A stretch of 16,468 bases of DNA from Pseudomonadota bacterium (GCA_023387335.1 JAEWIF010000061.1:1-16468); one strand, 5' to 3'. Numbered from the stretch's first letter, positions 5,598 to 13,636 are shown. Notes: generated by a model from the sequence alone, not told the origin. A program made the numbers and translations.

Positions 5598-7430
5598 GTG
5601 AACGCCGTGCTCCATTCGGACCATCCGCGCAGGCCCATCCGGGAGTTGCCCGATGAGCTTATCAGCCAGATCGCGGCCGGCGAGGTGGTCGAGCGACCCG
5701 CGTCCGTCGTGCGTGAACTGGTCGACAACGCGCTCGACGCGGGCGCCACACAGGTGACGGTGCGGCTGCTCGCGGGCGGCGTGCGCCTCGTCAGCGTGGA
5801 AGACGACGGCCAGGGCATCCCGCGCGAGGAACTCCCCATCGCCCTGCGGCGCCACGCCACCAGCAAGATCGGCAGCCTGGCCGAGCTGGAATCGGTGGGC
5901 ACCATGGGGTTCCGCGGCGAGGCGCTGGCCGCCATCGGCTCGGTGTCGGAGATGAGCCTGCTCTCGCGCATGGCAGGCCAGGCCAGCGCGTTCCTGCTCG
6001 ATGGCCGCACCGGTGAACTGCGGCCCGCCGCGCGCGCCACCGGCACCACGGTGGAAGTCAAGGAGCTGTTCTTCAGCACGCCCGCGCGCCGCAAGTTCCT
6101 CAAGACCGACGCGACCGAACTGGCGCACTGCATCGAAGCGGTGCGGCGCCACGCGCTCGCGCGGCCGGAGGTGGGCTTCTCGGTGTGGCACGAAGGCCGG
6201 CTGGTCGAACAGTGGCGGGCCGGCACGCGCGAGCAGCGCCTGGCCGACGTGCTGGGCGAGGACTTCCTCGCGCAGAGCGTCGCCGTGGAGTACTTCATCG
6301 GCCCGGTGCGCGTGACCGGCCGCGCGGGCATCCCCGACGCGGCGCGTTCGCGCGCCGACCAGCAGTTCGCCTACGTCAACGGCCGCTACGTGCGCGACAA
6401 GGTGCTGACGCACGCGGCGCGCAGTGCGTACGAGGACGTGCTGCACGGCCAGCGCCAGCCGGTGTACGCGCTGTACCTGGAGATCGACCCGACGCGGGTG
6501 GACGTCAACGTGCACCCGACCAAGATCGAGGTGCGCTTCCGCGACGGGCGCGAGGTGCACCAGGCGGTGCGGCGCGCGGTGGAGGCGGCGCTGGCCGCGC
6601 CGCGCGCGGGACAGGCGACGGAACCGGCGCAGGGGCAGGTTCAGGCGCCGCTCGTGCCGCCCTCGCCTGCCGTCGAAACCTTCGCCGCGTGGACGCAGCC
6701 ACGGATGGCGTTCGATGCGCCGATCGGGAATCGGGTGTCGGAGGTGACGGCGCTGTGGCAGCCGACGGGGGAAACCGTTCGGCAACCCGAGCCTGCCGAA
6801 GCCCCACCGCCTTCCCCCGTCCGGACGGAGCAGGACGACCTGCCCCTCGGCCGCGCCCTCGCCCAGCTCCACGGCATCTACATCCTGGCCGAGAACCGCC
6901 ACGGGCTGGTCGTCGTCGACATGCACGCCGCGCACGAACGCATCGTGTACGAGCGGCTCAAGACGCAGCTCGAGACCGACGGCGCGCAGGCCATCGCGCG
7001 GCAGCCGCTGCTGATCCCCGCCACCTTCGCGGCCACGCCGCAGGAAGTGGCCACGGCCGAAGCCTGCGCCGACGCGCTGCGGACGCTGGGCCTGGAGATC
7101 ACGCCGTTCTCCGCCAGGACGCTGGCCGTGCGCGCGGTGCCGACCACGCTGGCCCAGGGCGATCCGGTCGAACTCGCCCGCAGCGTGCTGGCCGAACTGG
7201 CCCAGCACGACGCCAGCACGGTGGTGCAGCGCGCGCAGAACGAACTGCTGGCCACCATGGCCTGCCACGGCGCGGTGCGCGCCAACCGCCGGCTCACGCT
7301 GGAGGAGATGGACGGCCTGCTGCGCCAGATGGAGCAGACAGAGCGCTCCGACCAGTGCAACCACGGCCGGCCGACGTGGCGCCAGCTGTCGGTGCGCGAG
7401 CTCGACGCGCTGTTCCTGCGCGGGCGCTGA
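5598..7430 (+). CDS. mutL: DNA mismatch repair protein MutL
   Basis: 610 residues from GTG 5598 (IRELPDELISQIAAGEVVERP at 14-34). It couples MutS mismatch recognition to downstream repair. The N-terminal GHKL ATPase has E40 and N44 (RELVDNALDAG), DDGQGI, the RHATSKI loop and GFRGEALAAIGSV. The middle carries 'QFAYVNGRYVRD' and 'VDVNVHPTKIEVRF'. A Pro/Ala-rich linker (about 335-415) precedes the C-terminal dimerisation domain, which contains the metal-binding endonuclease motif DMHAAHERIVYE (441-452), the ACHGAVRAN region and CNHGRP (587-592). It should therefore be a nicking MutL, the type found in bacteria without MutH. The open frame continues upstream into dedA on the other strand, but homology starts near residue 14. 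It converges on the ABC permease gene with 6 bp between stops. Confidence 0.98.
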   Translation: MNAVLHSDHPRRPIRELPDELISQIAAGEVVERPASVVRELVDNALDAGATQVTVRLLAGGVRLVSVEDDGQGIPREELPIALRRHATSKIGSLAELESVGTMGFRGEALAAIGSVSEMSLLSRMAGQASAFLLDGRTGELRPAARATGTTVEVKELFFSTPARRKFLKTDATELAHCIEAVRRHALARPEVGFSVWHEGRLVEQWRAGTREQRLADVLGEDFLAQSVAVEYFIGPVRVTGRAGIPDAARSRADQQFAYVNGRYVRDKVLTHAARSAYEDVLHGQRQPVYALYLEIDPTRVDVNVHPTKIEVRFRDGREVHQAVRRAVEAALAAPRAGQATEPAQGQVQAPLVPPSPAVETFAAWTQPRMAFDAPIGNRVSEVTALWQPTGETVRQPEPAEAPPPSPVRTEQDDLPLGRALAQLHGIYILAENRHGLVVVDMHAAHERIVYERLKTQLETDGAQAIARQPLLIPATFAATPQEVATAEACADALRTLGLEITPFSARTLAVRAVPTTLAQGDPVELARSVLAELAQHDASTVVQRAQNELLATMACHGAVRANRRLTLEEMDGLLRQMEQTERSDQCNHGRPTWRQLSVRELDALFLRGR

Positions 7431-7440
7431 CGTCGGTCAG
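7427..7440. repeat. Small palindrome spanning two convergent stop codons
   Basis: CTGAC-GTCG-GTCAG contains the mutL TGA and, on the other strand, the permease stop. It is a 5-bp stem without a T tract, so terminator function is doubtful. Confidence 0.25.
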
Positions 7441-8561
7441 TCGACGGTCTGCCGGTAGCGCAGCAGCGCCACCGCCCCCGCGACGAGCATGAACGCCGCG
7501 ATCGGCCACAGCTGCCCCGCGATCTCCAGCGCGCCGTTTCCCTTCAGCATGATCCCGCGCACGATGCGCAGGAAATGCGTCAGCGGCAGGATCTCGCCGA
7601 TCGCCTGCGCCCAGCCGGGCATGCCGCGGAACGGGAACATGAACCCCGTCAGCAGCATCGACGGCAGGAAGAAGAAGAACGTCAGCTGCATCGCCTGCAG
7701 CTGGTTGCGCGCGATGGTCGAGAACGTGAAGCCGATCGCCAGGTTGGCGGCGATGAAGACCACCAGCACCGCCGACAGCAGCAGCAGGCTGCCGCGCATC
7801 GGCACGTCGAACAGCAGCGCCGCCGCAACCAGGATCACCGCCACCTGCACGTAGCCGATCAGGATGTACGGCGCGATCTTGCCCAGCATCACCTCGATGG
7901 GCAGGGCCGGCGTGGCGAGCAGCGCCTCCATCGTTCCGCGCTCGCGTTCGCGCGTCATGGCCAGCGCCGTCATCATCACCATCGTCATCGTGAGCACCAC
8001 GCCGATCAGGCCCGGCACCACGTTGTAGCTGGAGAGGCCCTCGGGGTTGTAGCGGCGCTGGACGCGCACCTCCACCGGATCGGCCGCGGCGCGGATGGGC
8101 GACAGCGTTCCCTGCAACTGCCGCCCGATCGCCTGCCGCGCCACGCCCTGCACCGCCGCCAGCGCGTTGCCGGTCGCGGCAGGGTCGGTGGCGTCGGCGG
8201 CCAGCAGCAGCACCGGCTGTTCGCCGCGCAGCAGCCGGCGCGAGAAGTCGGGCGGCACCACCAGCGCGAACTGCACCTCGCCGCGATCGAGCAGGCCGTC
8301 GGCCTCGGTCTCGGTGGCATCCGGCCGCACCACCTTGAAGTAGCGCGAGTTCTGCAGGCCCGCCACGAAGGCGCGGCTGAACTCCGACGGCGCGGCGTCC
8401 ACCACCGCCAGTGGCAGGCCGCGCGGATCGGCGTTGATCGCGAAGCCGAACAGCACCAGCTGGAGGATCGGCACGCCGACCATCATCCCGAACGTGAGGC
8501 GGTCGCGGCGCACCTGGCGCAGCTCCTTCACCAGGATGGCGAGCAGGCGTCGCCAGCTCAT
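7437..8561 (-). CDS. ABC-2 type exporter permease (YhhJ/YbhS-like)
   Basis: 374 residues with typical ABC-2 permease layout: a cytoplasmic start 'LLAILVKELRQVRRDRLTFGMM', TM1 at about 24-43, a large extracytoplasmic domain (45-178) with 'LPLAVVDAAPSEFSR' and 'EVQFALVVPPDFSRRL', then five TM segments between 183 and 368. The cytoplasmic 'MTRERERGTMEALLATP' (202-218) is the coupling region of this family. It is the last gene of the HlyD-ATPase-permease operon and overlaps the ATPase gene by 4 bp. YbhGFSR-type systems have two permeases; only one is seen here, so the transporter is probably a homodimer, or its partner was lost. The substrate (drug, lipid or other) is unknown. Confidence 0.93.
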   Translation of the reverse strand: MSWRRLLAILVKELRQVRRDRLTFGMMVGVPILQLVLFGFAINADPRGLPLAVVDAAPSEFSRAFVAGLQNSRYFKVVRPDATETEADGLLDRGEVQFALVVPPDFSRRLLRGEQPVLLLAADATDPAATGNALAAVQGVARQAIGRQLQGTLSPIRAAADPVEVRVQRRYNPEGLSSYNVVPGLIGVVLTMTMVMMTALAMTRERERGTMEALLATPALPIEVMLGKIAPYILIGYVQVAVILVAAALLFDVPMRGSLLLLSAVLVVFIAANLAIGFTFSTIARNQLQAMQLTFFFFLPSMLLTGFMFPFRGMPGWAQAIGEILPLTHFLRIVRGIMLKGNGALEIAGQLWPIAAFMLVAGAVALLRYRQTVD

Positions 8562-9502
8562 GGCGTGGCCTCCGCGAAGTTGTCGCGGGCCTGCTGCATG
8601 AGGCTGATGAACACGTCTTCCAGGCCGGGATCTATGGCCTCGGCGCGCAGCGCGGCGAACTCCGGCGCGGCGAGCGCGCGACGCAGCGCCTCGCCATCGC
8701 GCCCGCTCACATGCAGCGAATTGCCGAACGGCGCGACCGTCAGCACGCCCGGCGCGTGGCGCAAGCGTTCTGCAGCCGCGATGAGATCGGGCCCCGTCAC
8801 CGCCAGCGTGGACAGGCCCGCATCGGCGATCACCTCGTCCACCGTGCCACGAGCGAGCAGCCGCCCGTACGCGATGTAGGCCAGCTCATGGCAGCGCTCG
8901 GCCTCGTCCATGTAGTGCGTGGACACCAGCACCGTCATGCCGCCGCCGGCCAGCTGGTGGATGTGGTCCCAGAACTCGCGTCGCGCCGCGGGATCGACGC
9001 CGGCCGTGGGCTCGTCCAGCAGCAGCAGTTGCGGGTCGTGGATCAGGCAGGCGGCCAGCGCCAGGCGCTGCTTCCAGCCGCCCGACAACGCGCCCGCGAG
9101 CTGCGCGCGGCGGCCCGCCAACCCCAGCTGCTCGATCGCGCGCCCGACCCGCTCGCGCCGGTCCGGCACCGCGTAGACGCGGGCGACGAAGTCCAGGTTC
9201 TCCTCGATGCTCAGGTCCTCGTAGAGCGAGAAGCGCTGCGTCATGTAGCCCACCTCGCGCTTGATCAGCGCGGCCTGCCTGCGGATGTCCCAGCCCAGGC
9301 AGGTGCCCTCGCCTTCGTCCGGCCGCAGCAGTCCGCAGATCATGCGGATGGTCGTGGTCTTGCCGCTGCCGTTGGGACCGAGGAAGCCGTGGATGCGGCC
9401 GCGCGAGACCTGCAGGTCGACGTGGTCCACCACCGCGCGGCCGCCGTAGCGCTTGGTGAGGCCGCGGACGTCGATGACCGGATCGGCCGCCTGGTCCTTC
9501 AT
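8558..9502 (-). CDS. ABC exporter ATP-binding protein (YbhF/CcmA-like)
   Basis: 314 residues, one nucleotide-binding domain. Walker A GPNGSGKTT (42-50), Q-loop Q89, signature LSGGWKQR (139-146), Walker B LLLLDEPTAGVD (159-170) with E164, and switch H196 (STHYMDEAE). The C-terminal 90 residues match the tail found on ABC-2 exporter ATPases. YbhF of E. coli is a double domain; this one is single. It powers export with the permease encoded next (4-bp overlap) and the HlyD lipoprotein encoded just before (4-bp overlap), so the three are translationally coupled. ATG 9502 is the first in-frame start after the HlyD gene's end. Confidence 0.95.
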   Translation of the reverse strand: MKDQAADPVIDVRGLTKRYGGRAVVDHVDLQVSRGRIHGFLGPNGSGKTTTIRMICGLLRPDEGEGTCLGWDIRRQAALIKREVGYMTQRFSLYEDLSIEENLDFVARVYAVPDRRERVGRAIEQLGLAGRRAQLAGALSGGWKQRLALAACLIHDPQLLLLDEPTAGVDPAARREFWDHIHQLAGGGMTVLVSTHYMDEAERCHELAYIAYGRLLARGTVDEVIADAGLSTLAVTGPDLIAAAERLRHAPGVLTVAPFGNSLHVSGRDGEALRRALAAPEFAALRAEAIDPGLEDVFISLMQQARDNFAEATP

Positions 9503-10479
9503 GGCGCGGGCGGGTTGCCGATGCGCACCTCGAGCGGCTGGCCCACGCGCAGCGGCGGACGCCTGGGATCGTCGGGCCGGGCCTCGACCATCACCACCAG
9601 CTTGTCGCGCTGGTCGCGGCTGTAGATCACCGGCGCCGTGTACTCGGTCTCGGGCGAGACGAAGCTGATGCGCGCCGGCACCGGCGCGCCGCAGCCGTCG
9701 CACGACAGCTGCACCGCCTGGCCCAGCCGCAGGCCGCCCGCGACCGATTGCGAGACGAAGAAGCGCGCCTTGATGTTGGCGGGCGGCAGCAGCGTGACGA
9801 CCGGGCTGCCCGCGGGCACCCATTCGCCTTCGCGGAACAGCACGTCGATCACCACGCCGGCCACGGGCACGGTCCGCGTCTTCTGCTCCACGCGCCACTC
9901 GGCCTGTTCGGCCTGGGCCTCGGCCGCCGCGAGCTCCTGCTGCGCGGCGGCCACCTGGTTCTCGCGCGCGCCTTGCCGGCCCTGCCGCAGGTTGGCCGCG
10001 AGTTCGTCCACGCGGGCACGGTCGCGCTGCACGACAGCGCGCTGTTCATCCAGCCGCGAGGGCGACACGAACTGGTCGCGCACCAGGCGCGTGGTGCGCT
10101 CCAGGTCCGCGGTGGACGCGGCGAGCGCGGCCCGCGCCTGGTCCAGCTGGGCTTGCAGCGCGCGGATCTCGTCGGGGCGGCGGCCGGCCTGCAGGTCGGC
10201 CAGCTGGCGTCGCGCCTGTTCCACACGATGGCGGGATTCTTCGTGGCCAGCGCGCTCGCTCTGCTGCTCGAGCGTGAACGCTGCCGCACCCGCGGCCACT
10301 TGCTGGCCCCGCTCCAGGTACAACTTCGCCAACTGCCCGGCCAGCGGCGACGATAGGCGCACGTAATCGGCTTCCACGTAACCGAGCGCCACGTCCTGCG
10401 TGCGCTGGCTGCATGCGATCAGCAGCAGCAGCGCACCGGCGAGGTGCACCCGAAGGAGTGCTCGCGATGAGCTGGCCAT
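9499..10479 (-). CDS. HlyD-family periplasmic adaptor, lipoprotein
   Basis: 326 residues. The N-terminus RALLRVHLAGALLLLIAC ends in lipobox L-I-A-C, giving lipidated Cys23 (Ser at +2). A lipoyl/barrel-sandwich half (VALGYVEADYVRLSSPLAGQL, 30-50) is followed by a long Ala/Arg/Gln-rich coiled-coil hairpin (about 75-200, ARRQLADLQAGRRPDEIRAL...), the second half-motif 'VPVAGVVIDVLFREGEWVPAG' and a beta-barrel. It would link the inner-membrane ABC exporter to an outer-membrane channel or to the periplasm, like YbhG. It is the first gene of the exporter operon, divergent from the alpha/beta hydrolase gene with 67 bp between starts. No outer-membrane partner gene is visible. Confidence 0.93.
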   Translation of the reverse strand: MASSSRALLRVHLAGALLLLIACSQRTQDVALGYVEADYVRLSSPLAGQLAKLYLERGQQVAAGAAAFTLEQQSERAGHEESRHRVEQARRQLADLQAGRRPDEIRALQAQLDQARAALAASTADLERTTRLVRDQFVSPSRLDEQRAVVQRDRARVDELAANLRQGRQGARENQVAAAQQELAAAEAQAEQAEWRVEQKTRTVPVAGVVIDVLFREGEWVPAGSPVVTLLPPANIKARFFVSQSVAGGLRLGQAVQLSCDGCGAPVPARISFVSPETEYTAPVIYSRDQRDKLVVMVEARPDDPRRPPLRVGQPLEVRIGNPPAP

Positions 10480-10546
10480 CCATTTACTATGCGCCAGCCT
10501 CGTGGCAAGGAACTACAAGGACGCCGCAACACTCTGCAATCTCCTG

Positions 10547-11392
10547 ATGACCCGCCGAATCCTTGCCGCCTCCACCGTCGTGCTCAGCGTCCTGCTGAGC
10601 TTCGGTTGCGCCTCGCTCGACGAGAAGCAGCGCGAATGGATCTTCCAGCCGAGCGACCGCGCCTGGGGCGGCAGCGCCAGCTACGCCGAAGGCATGGAGA
10701 ACGTGTGGATCGAGTTCGATTCCAAGGTGACCGGCGAGAAGGCCAGGCTGCACGGCCTCTGGCTGGAGGCCGACGATCCCGGTCCCCGCACGCCGATCCT
10801 GCTGTACCTGCACGGCGCGCGCTGGAACGTGTCCGGCTCCGCCGGCCGCATGCGCCGCATGCAGGACATGGGCTTCGCGGTGCTGGGCATCGACTACCGC
10901 GGCTTCGGCAAGAGCAGTCCCGGCCTGCCCTCGGAGACCACGGCCTATGAAGACGCGCGCCGCGCCTGGGCCTGGCTGGCCGAGCACTACCCCGACCGGC
11001 CGCGCTACGTGTTCGGCCATTCGCTGGGCGGCGCCATCGCCATCGACCTCGCGTCCAACGTGAACGACGAGCAGGGCACCATCGTCGAGGGCACGTTCAC
11101 TTCCATCCCCGACGTCGCCAGCACCTTCAAGTGGGGCTGGCTGCCGATCGGCCCGCTGATCACGCAGCGGTTCGACTCGGTGGACAAGGTGGCGAAGATC
11201 GGCTCGCCGCTGCTGGTGGTGCACGGCGCCAACGACACGCTGATCCGCTCCGAGCTCGGCTTGCGCCTGTTCGAGGCCGCCACGGGCAAGAAGGATTTCC
11301 TGCTGGTGGAAGGCGGTTCGCACCACAGCACGATGCTGGTGGGCCAGGCGCGCTACCGCGAGGCGGTCCAGCAGCTGTTCAGCCTGCGCTGA
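10547..11392 (+). CDS. Alpha/beta hydrolase, exported, probably lipid-anchored
   Basis: 281 residues. The N-terminus MTRRILAASTVVLSVLLSFGC is signal-like with Cys21; S-F-G-C is a poor lipobox at -3, so lipidation is plausible rather than certain. The fold is of the BEM46/YfhR-like serine hydrolases: HGARWN oxyanion region (89-94), 'GFAVLGIDYRGFGKS' (109-123), nucleophile S159 in GHSLGG, acid D230 in VVHGANDTLI, and H259 or H260 in GGSHHST. The substrate is unknown. I chose ATG 10547 because it directly precedes the signal sequence; the frame is open upstream but holds no homology. No good Shine-Dalgarno is visible. It lies upstream of miaA with a 44-bp gap, so co-transcription is possible. 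Confidence 0.9.
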   Translation: MTRRILAASTVVLSVLLSFGCASLDEKQREWIFQPSDRAWGGSASYAEGMENVWIEFDSKVTGEKARLHGLWLEADDPGPRTPILLYLHGARWNVSGSAGRMRRMQDMGFAVLGIDYRGFGKSSPGLPSETTAYEDARRAWAWLAEHYPDRPRYVFGHSLGGAIAIDLASNVNDEQGTIVEGTFTSIPDVASTFKWGWLPIGPLITQRFDSVDKVAKIGSPLLVVHGANDTLIRSELGLRLFEAATGKKDFLLVEGGSHHSTMLVGQARYREAVQQLFSLR

Positions 11393-11422
11393 TTCCTGGC
11401 GCGCGGAGCGGCGCGGTTCTGC

Positions 11423-11428
11423 TAGGCT
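11423..11428 (+). promoter_or_regulatory. Possible -10 box directly upstream of miaA
   Basis: TAGGCT (four of six consensus bases) lies 8 nt before the miaA ATG, and no Shine-Dalgarno is present. It resembles the TAGAAT box before mutL and may give a leaderless miaA transcript. No clear -35 is seen. Confidence 0.3.
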
Positions 11429-11436
11429 CGCGCGCG

Positions 11437-12369
11437 ATGCCGACCGCCCCCCGTCTGCTGGCCCTGGCCGGCCCCACCGCCTCGGGCAAGACGGACGCCG
11501 CGCTGGCCCTGGCCGCGCAACTGCCCTGCGAGATCGTCAGCGTCGATTCGGCGCTGGTGTACCGCGGCATGGACATAGGCACCGCCAAGCCCACCGCGGC
11601 CGAGCGCGCGGCCGTGCCGCACCACCTGATCGACATCCGCGACCCTTCGCAGGCCTACAGCGCCGCGGAGTTCGCCACCGATGCGCGGCGTCTCGTCGGC
11701 GAGATCAACGCGCGCGGGCGCGTCGCGCTGCTGGTGGGCGGGACGATGCTGTACTTCAAGGCGCTGTTCGAAGGGCTGGATGCGATGCCGCCGGCCGACC
11801 CGCAGCTGCGGCGCGAGATCGAGGCCGAAGCCGCGCGGCGCGGCTGGCCCGCGCTGCACGCGGACCTGGCGCAAATCGATCCCGTCACCGCGGCACGCCT
11901 GTCGCCGAACGACTCTCAGCGCGTGCAACGCGCGCTGGAAGTCTGGCGCGGCACCGGCCGGCCGCTCAGCGATTACCAGCGCGGCGCGTCGGGCGAAGCG
12001 GGACTGAAGCCCGCCGCCCTGCTTTCGTTGGAGCCGGTCGACCGCGCCTGGCTGCACCGGCGCATCGCCGAGCGCTTCGATGCGATGCTGGCCGGCGGCT
12101 TCCTCGATGAAGTGCGTGCGCTGCGTGCCCGCGGCGACCTGGACCCCGCCCTGCCCAGCATGCGATCGGTCGGCTATCGCCAGGCCTGGCAGGCGCTGGA
12201 CGAAGTCTGGCCCGCGAGCGAACTGCGCGATCGCGGCATCTTCGCGACGCGCCAGCTGGCCAAGCGGCAACTCACCTGGCTGCGCGGCATGGAGCGCCGC
12301 GTGATCGCGTGCGACGCGCCCGGTGCGCGCGATCACGTCGTGGCCGCGGCGCTCGAGGTGCTGGGATGA
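11437..12369 (+). CDS. miaA: tRNA dimethylallyltransferase MiaA
   Basis: 310 residues, normal length. It adds the dimethylallyl group to N6 of A37 in tRNAs that read UNN codons. P-loop GPTASGKT (12-19), then 'VSVDSALVYRGMDIGTAKPT' with the catalytic Asp of the DSxxxYRxMDIGTAKP motif, 'VPHHLIDIRDPSQAYSAAEF', 'LLVGGTMLYFKALFEGL', 'NDSQRVQRALEVWRGTGRPLS' and 'FATRQLAKRQLTWLRGM' are all family motifs in order. The start at 11437 gives the standard N-terminus. The final codon overlaps the start of the next ABC ATPase gene (ATGA). In Burkholderiales miaA is often near mutL; here the exporter operon and the hydrolase gene lie between them. Confidence 0.98.
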   Translation: MPTAPRLLALAGPTASGKTDAALALAAQLPCEIVSVDSALVYRGMDIGTAKPTAAERAAVPHHLIDIRDPSQAYSAAEFATDARRLVGEINARGRVALLVGGTMLYFKALFEGLDAMPPADPQLRREIEAEAARRGWPALHADLAQIDPVTAARLSPNDSQRVQRALEVWRGTGRPLSDYQRGASGEAGLKPAALLSLEPVDRAWLHRRIAERFDAMLAGGFLDEVRALRARGDLDPALPSMRSVGYRQAWQALDEVWPASELRDRGIFATRQLAKRQLTWLRGMERRVIACDAPGARDHVVAAALEVLG

Positions 12370-13025
12370 GGGAAGCGCTGGTGGCGGTCGAAGGCCTGGG
12401 CAAGCACTACGGCGAGGTGCCGGTCTTCCGCAACGTGACGCTGCAGGTCGAACGCGGCGAGTTCGTGGCCATCGTGGGCGAATCGGGCGTGGGCAAGTCC
12501 ACCCTGCTCAATTGCCTGGCGGGCCTGGACGACTGGGACGAGGGCCGCATCGCGCTCGCCGGCTGGGACCTGGCGACGCTGGACGACGACAGGCGCGCAC
12601 TGCTGCGGCGCGCCCAGGTCGGCTTCGTGTTCCAGGCCTTCCACGTGCTGCCGCACCTGGACGTGGCGCAGAACGTGGGCCTGCCGCTGATGCTTCTCGG
12701 ACGCGCGGACCCGCGGCGGGTCGAGGCCATGCTGCAGGCGGTCGGACTCGAAGGGCTCGGGGAGCGGCTGCCGCAGCAACTCAGTGGTGGCCAGCTGCAG
12801 CGCGTGGCCATCGCGCGGGCACTGGTGCATTCGCCGCCGCTGCTGCTGGCCGACGAACCCACGGGCAACCTGGACCCGGCGACGGCCGAACAGGTGCTGG
12901 ACGTGCTGGTGGAGAGGACGAGGACGGAGAAGGCGGCGCTGGTGCTGGTGACCCATTCGCCCGCGGCCGCGGTGCGCGCCGATCGGGTGTTGCGCCTGGC
13001 CGCCGACGGCATCCGGCCGGCGTGA
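12366..13025 (+). CDS. ABC transporter ATPase, LolD/YbbA/MacB type
   Basis: 219 residues. Walker A GESGVGKST (38-46), Q90 in FVFQAFHVLPHLDVAQNV, signature LSGGQLQRVAIARAL (139-153), Walker B LLLADEPTGNLD (159-170), H197 in VTHS. 'FHVLPHLDVAQNV' and 'ADEPTGNLD' are typical of the ATPases that drive FtsX-like mechanotransmission permeases. The ATG overlaps the miaA stop by 4 bp, so it is translated with miaA. The only candidate permease in the window is the FtsX-type gene at 15140, separated by 2.1 kb of unrelated genes. I infer that the two work together, as YbbA does with YbbP. The system may act on envelope lipids or lipoproteins. Confidence 0.93.
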   Translation: MREALVAVEGLGKHYGEVPVFRNVTLQVERGEFVAIVGESGVGKSTLLNCLAGLDDWDEGRIALAGWDLATLDDDRRALLRRAQVGFVFQAFHVLPHLDVAQNVGLPLMLLGRADPRRVEAMLQAVGLEGLGERLPQQLSGGQLQRVAIARALVHSPPLLLADEPTGNLDPATAEQVLDVLVERTRTEKAALVLVTHSPAAAVRADRVLRLAADGIRPA

Positions 13026-13034
13026 CGCGCGCGG

Positions 13035-13238
13035 TCAGCCGGCGCGCTTGCGGCCCACGGCCTTGCCGTCAGGCACCTTGCGCACGGACGATGGGGCGAC
13101 GTTCTGGTCCATGAATTCGCGGATCAGGCGGCGCATCACCTGGGAGGGCGTCATGTCCTGCGAGTAGCAAAGCTTCTCGAATGCCAGCTTCTTCGCCGGA
13201 TCGATCAGGACGGTGAGCCTTGCGGTCTTGTTCTCCAT
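13035..13238 (-). CDS. Ribbon-helix-helix (CopG-like) DNA-binding protein 1
   Basis: 67 residues. The N-terminal strand ARLTVLID (6-13) is followed by two helices: AKKLAFEKLCYSQ (15-27) and 'TPSQVMRRLIREFMDQN' (30-46). This is the CopG/MetJ/Arc ribbon-helix-helix pattern, with the TxSQ turn starting the second helix. The tail is basic and disordered (VRKVPDGKAVGRKRAG). The second RHH gene 154 bp upstream on the same strand encodes a close paralogue (about 27 of 46 aligned residues identical by my count). It could be a transcription repressor or an orphan antitoxin; no toxin gene is adjacent. Upstream there is a TACAAT -10-like box (13266-13261) but no clear -35 and no Shine-Dalgarno. It is convergent with the ABC ATPase gene, 9 bp apart. 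Confidence 0.8.
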   Translation of the reverse strand: MENKTARLTVLIDPAKKLAFEKLCYSQDMTPSQVMRRLIREFMDQNVAPSSVRKVPDGKAVGRKRAG

Positions 13239-13333
13239 AGGACGCGTCGATGCTAACCGGATTGTAATTCACGGAGAGATGGCGACGGCCCGCCCGCAGG
13301 GGCGCCGAATCAACTTGAAGCCGCTGTACCTAC

Positions 13334-13345
13334 CGCTTGCAAGCG
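13334..13345. repeat. Perfect 12-bp palindrome
   Basis: CGCTTGCAAGCG, in the intergenic region between the two RHH genes. It could be an RHH operator; there is no second copy in the window to support that. Confidence 0.4.
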
Positions 13346-13353
13346 CCGGCGAA

Positions 13354-13383
13354 GGCGTTCCCATGGATGAGCATGGGAATGCC
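13354..13383. repeat. Strong stem-loop downstream of RHH gene 2
   Basis: GGCGTTCCCATG (13354-13365), loop GATGAG, CATGGGAATGCC (13372-13383): 12 pairs with one G-U. On the minus strand it begins 8 nt after the stop of the second RHH gene, so it may end or stabilise that transcript. There is no T tract, so an ordinary intrinsic terminator is not demonstrated. Confidence 0.5.
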
Positions 13384-13391
13384 TCCCGCCC

Positions 13392-13595
13392 TCATGCGAC
13401 CTTCCGGCGTTGCTTTTTCGTTCGCAGCGGACCCGGGGCGTAGTCGACCCCGTGCTTGTCCAGGTATTCGCGGATCAACTGGCGGATCACTTGCGAGGAC
13501 GTGACATCCTGGGCCGCACACAGATCGTCGAACGCCTTCTTCTTGTCGGCGTCGATGAGGATCGTGAAACGGGCCGGCTTGTCTTCCATCTCCAT
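13392..13595 (-). CDS. Ribbon-helix-helix (CopG-like) DNA-binding protein 2
   Basis: 67 residues from ATG 13595 (MEMEDKPARFTILID). The strand ARFTILID is followed by helices DKKKAFDDLCAAQ and 'TSSQVIRQLIREYLDKH', then a basic tail ending KKQRRKVA. It is a paralogue of the product at 13035-13238 with the same layout. Starts at 13589 (MEDK, best aligned with the paralogue's MENK) and 13619 are also possible, and the frame stays open upstream to about 13828. I favour 13595 because an AT-rich island with a TATTAT -10 box (13626-13621) lies just upstream, which would put the transcript start near 13614. Probable local regulator or orphan antitoxin. The hemerythrin gene upstream, transcribed the other way, could be a target. 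Confidence 0.78.
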   Translation of the reverse strand: MEMEDKPARFTILIDADKKKAFDDLCAAQDVTSSQVIRQLIREYLDKHGVDYAPGPLRTKKQRRKVA

Positions 13596-13606
13596 GTCGG
13601 ACTGAT

Positions 13607-13636
13607 AGGTGAATAACATGATAATACTATGCACCT
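13607..13636. promoter_or_regulatory. AT-rich promoter/operator region of RHH gene 2
   Basis: A low-GC island with a TATTAT -10 (minus strand 13626-13621) flanked by inverted AGGTG (13607-13611) and CACCT (13632-13636). The layout fits autoregulation by a small RHH repressor. No good -35 is present at standard spacing. Confidence 0.4.

Noticed and set aside
4905..7364. Very long minus-strand open frame opposite mutL, 819 codons
   Set aside because: Only the part below 5558 is dedA. The rest is antisense to mutL, with Arg/His/Gly-rich nonsense typical of GC-rich shadow frames.
7575..8879. Plus-strand 434-codon frame opposite the ABC permease and ATPase genes
   Set aside because: Composition is His/Gln/Arg-rich without domains; it is the shadow of two well-recognised genes.
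13027..13047. GCGCGC inverted repeat after the ABC ATPase gene as a terminator
   Set aside because: Short self-complementary GC runs are expected by chance at this GC content, and there is no T tract.
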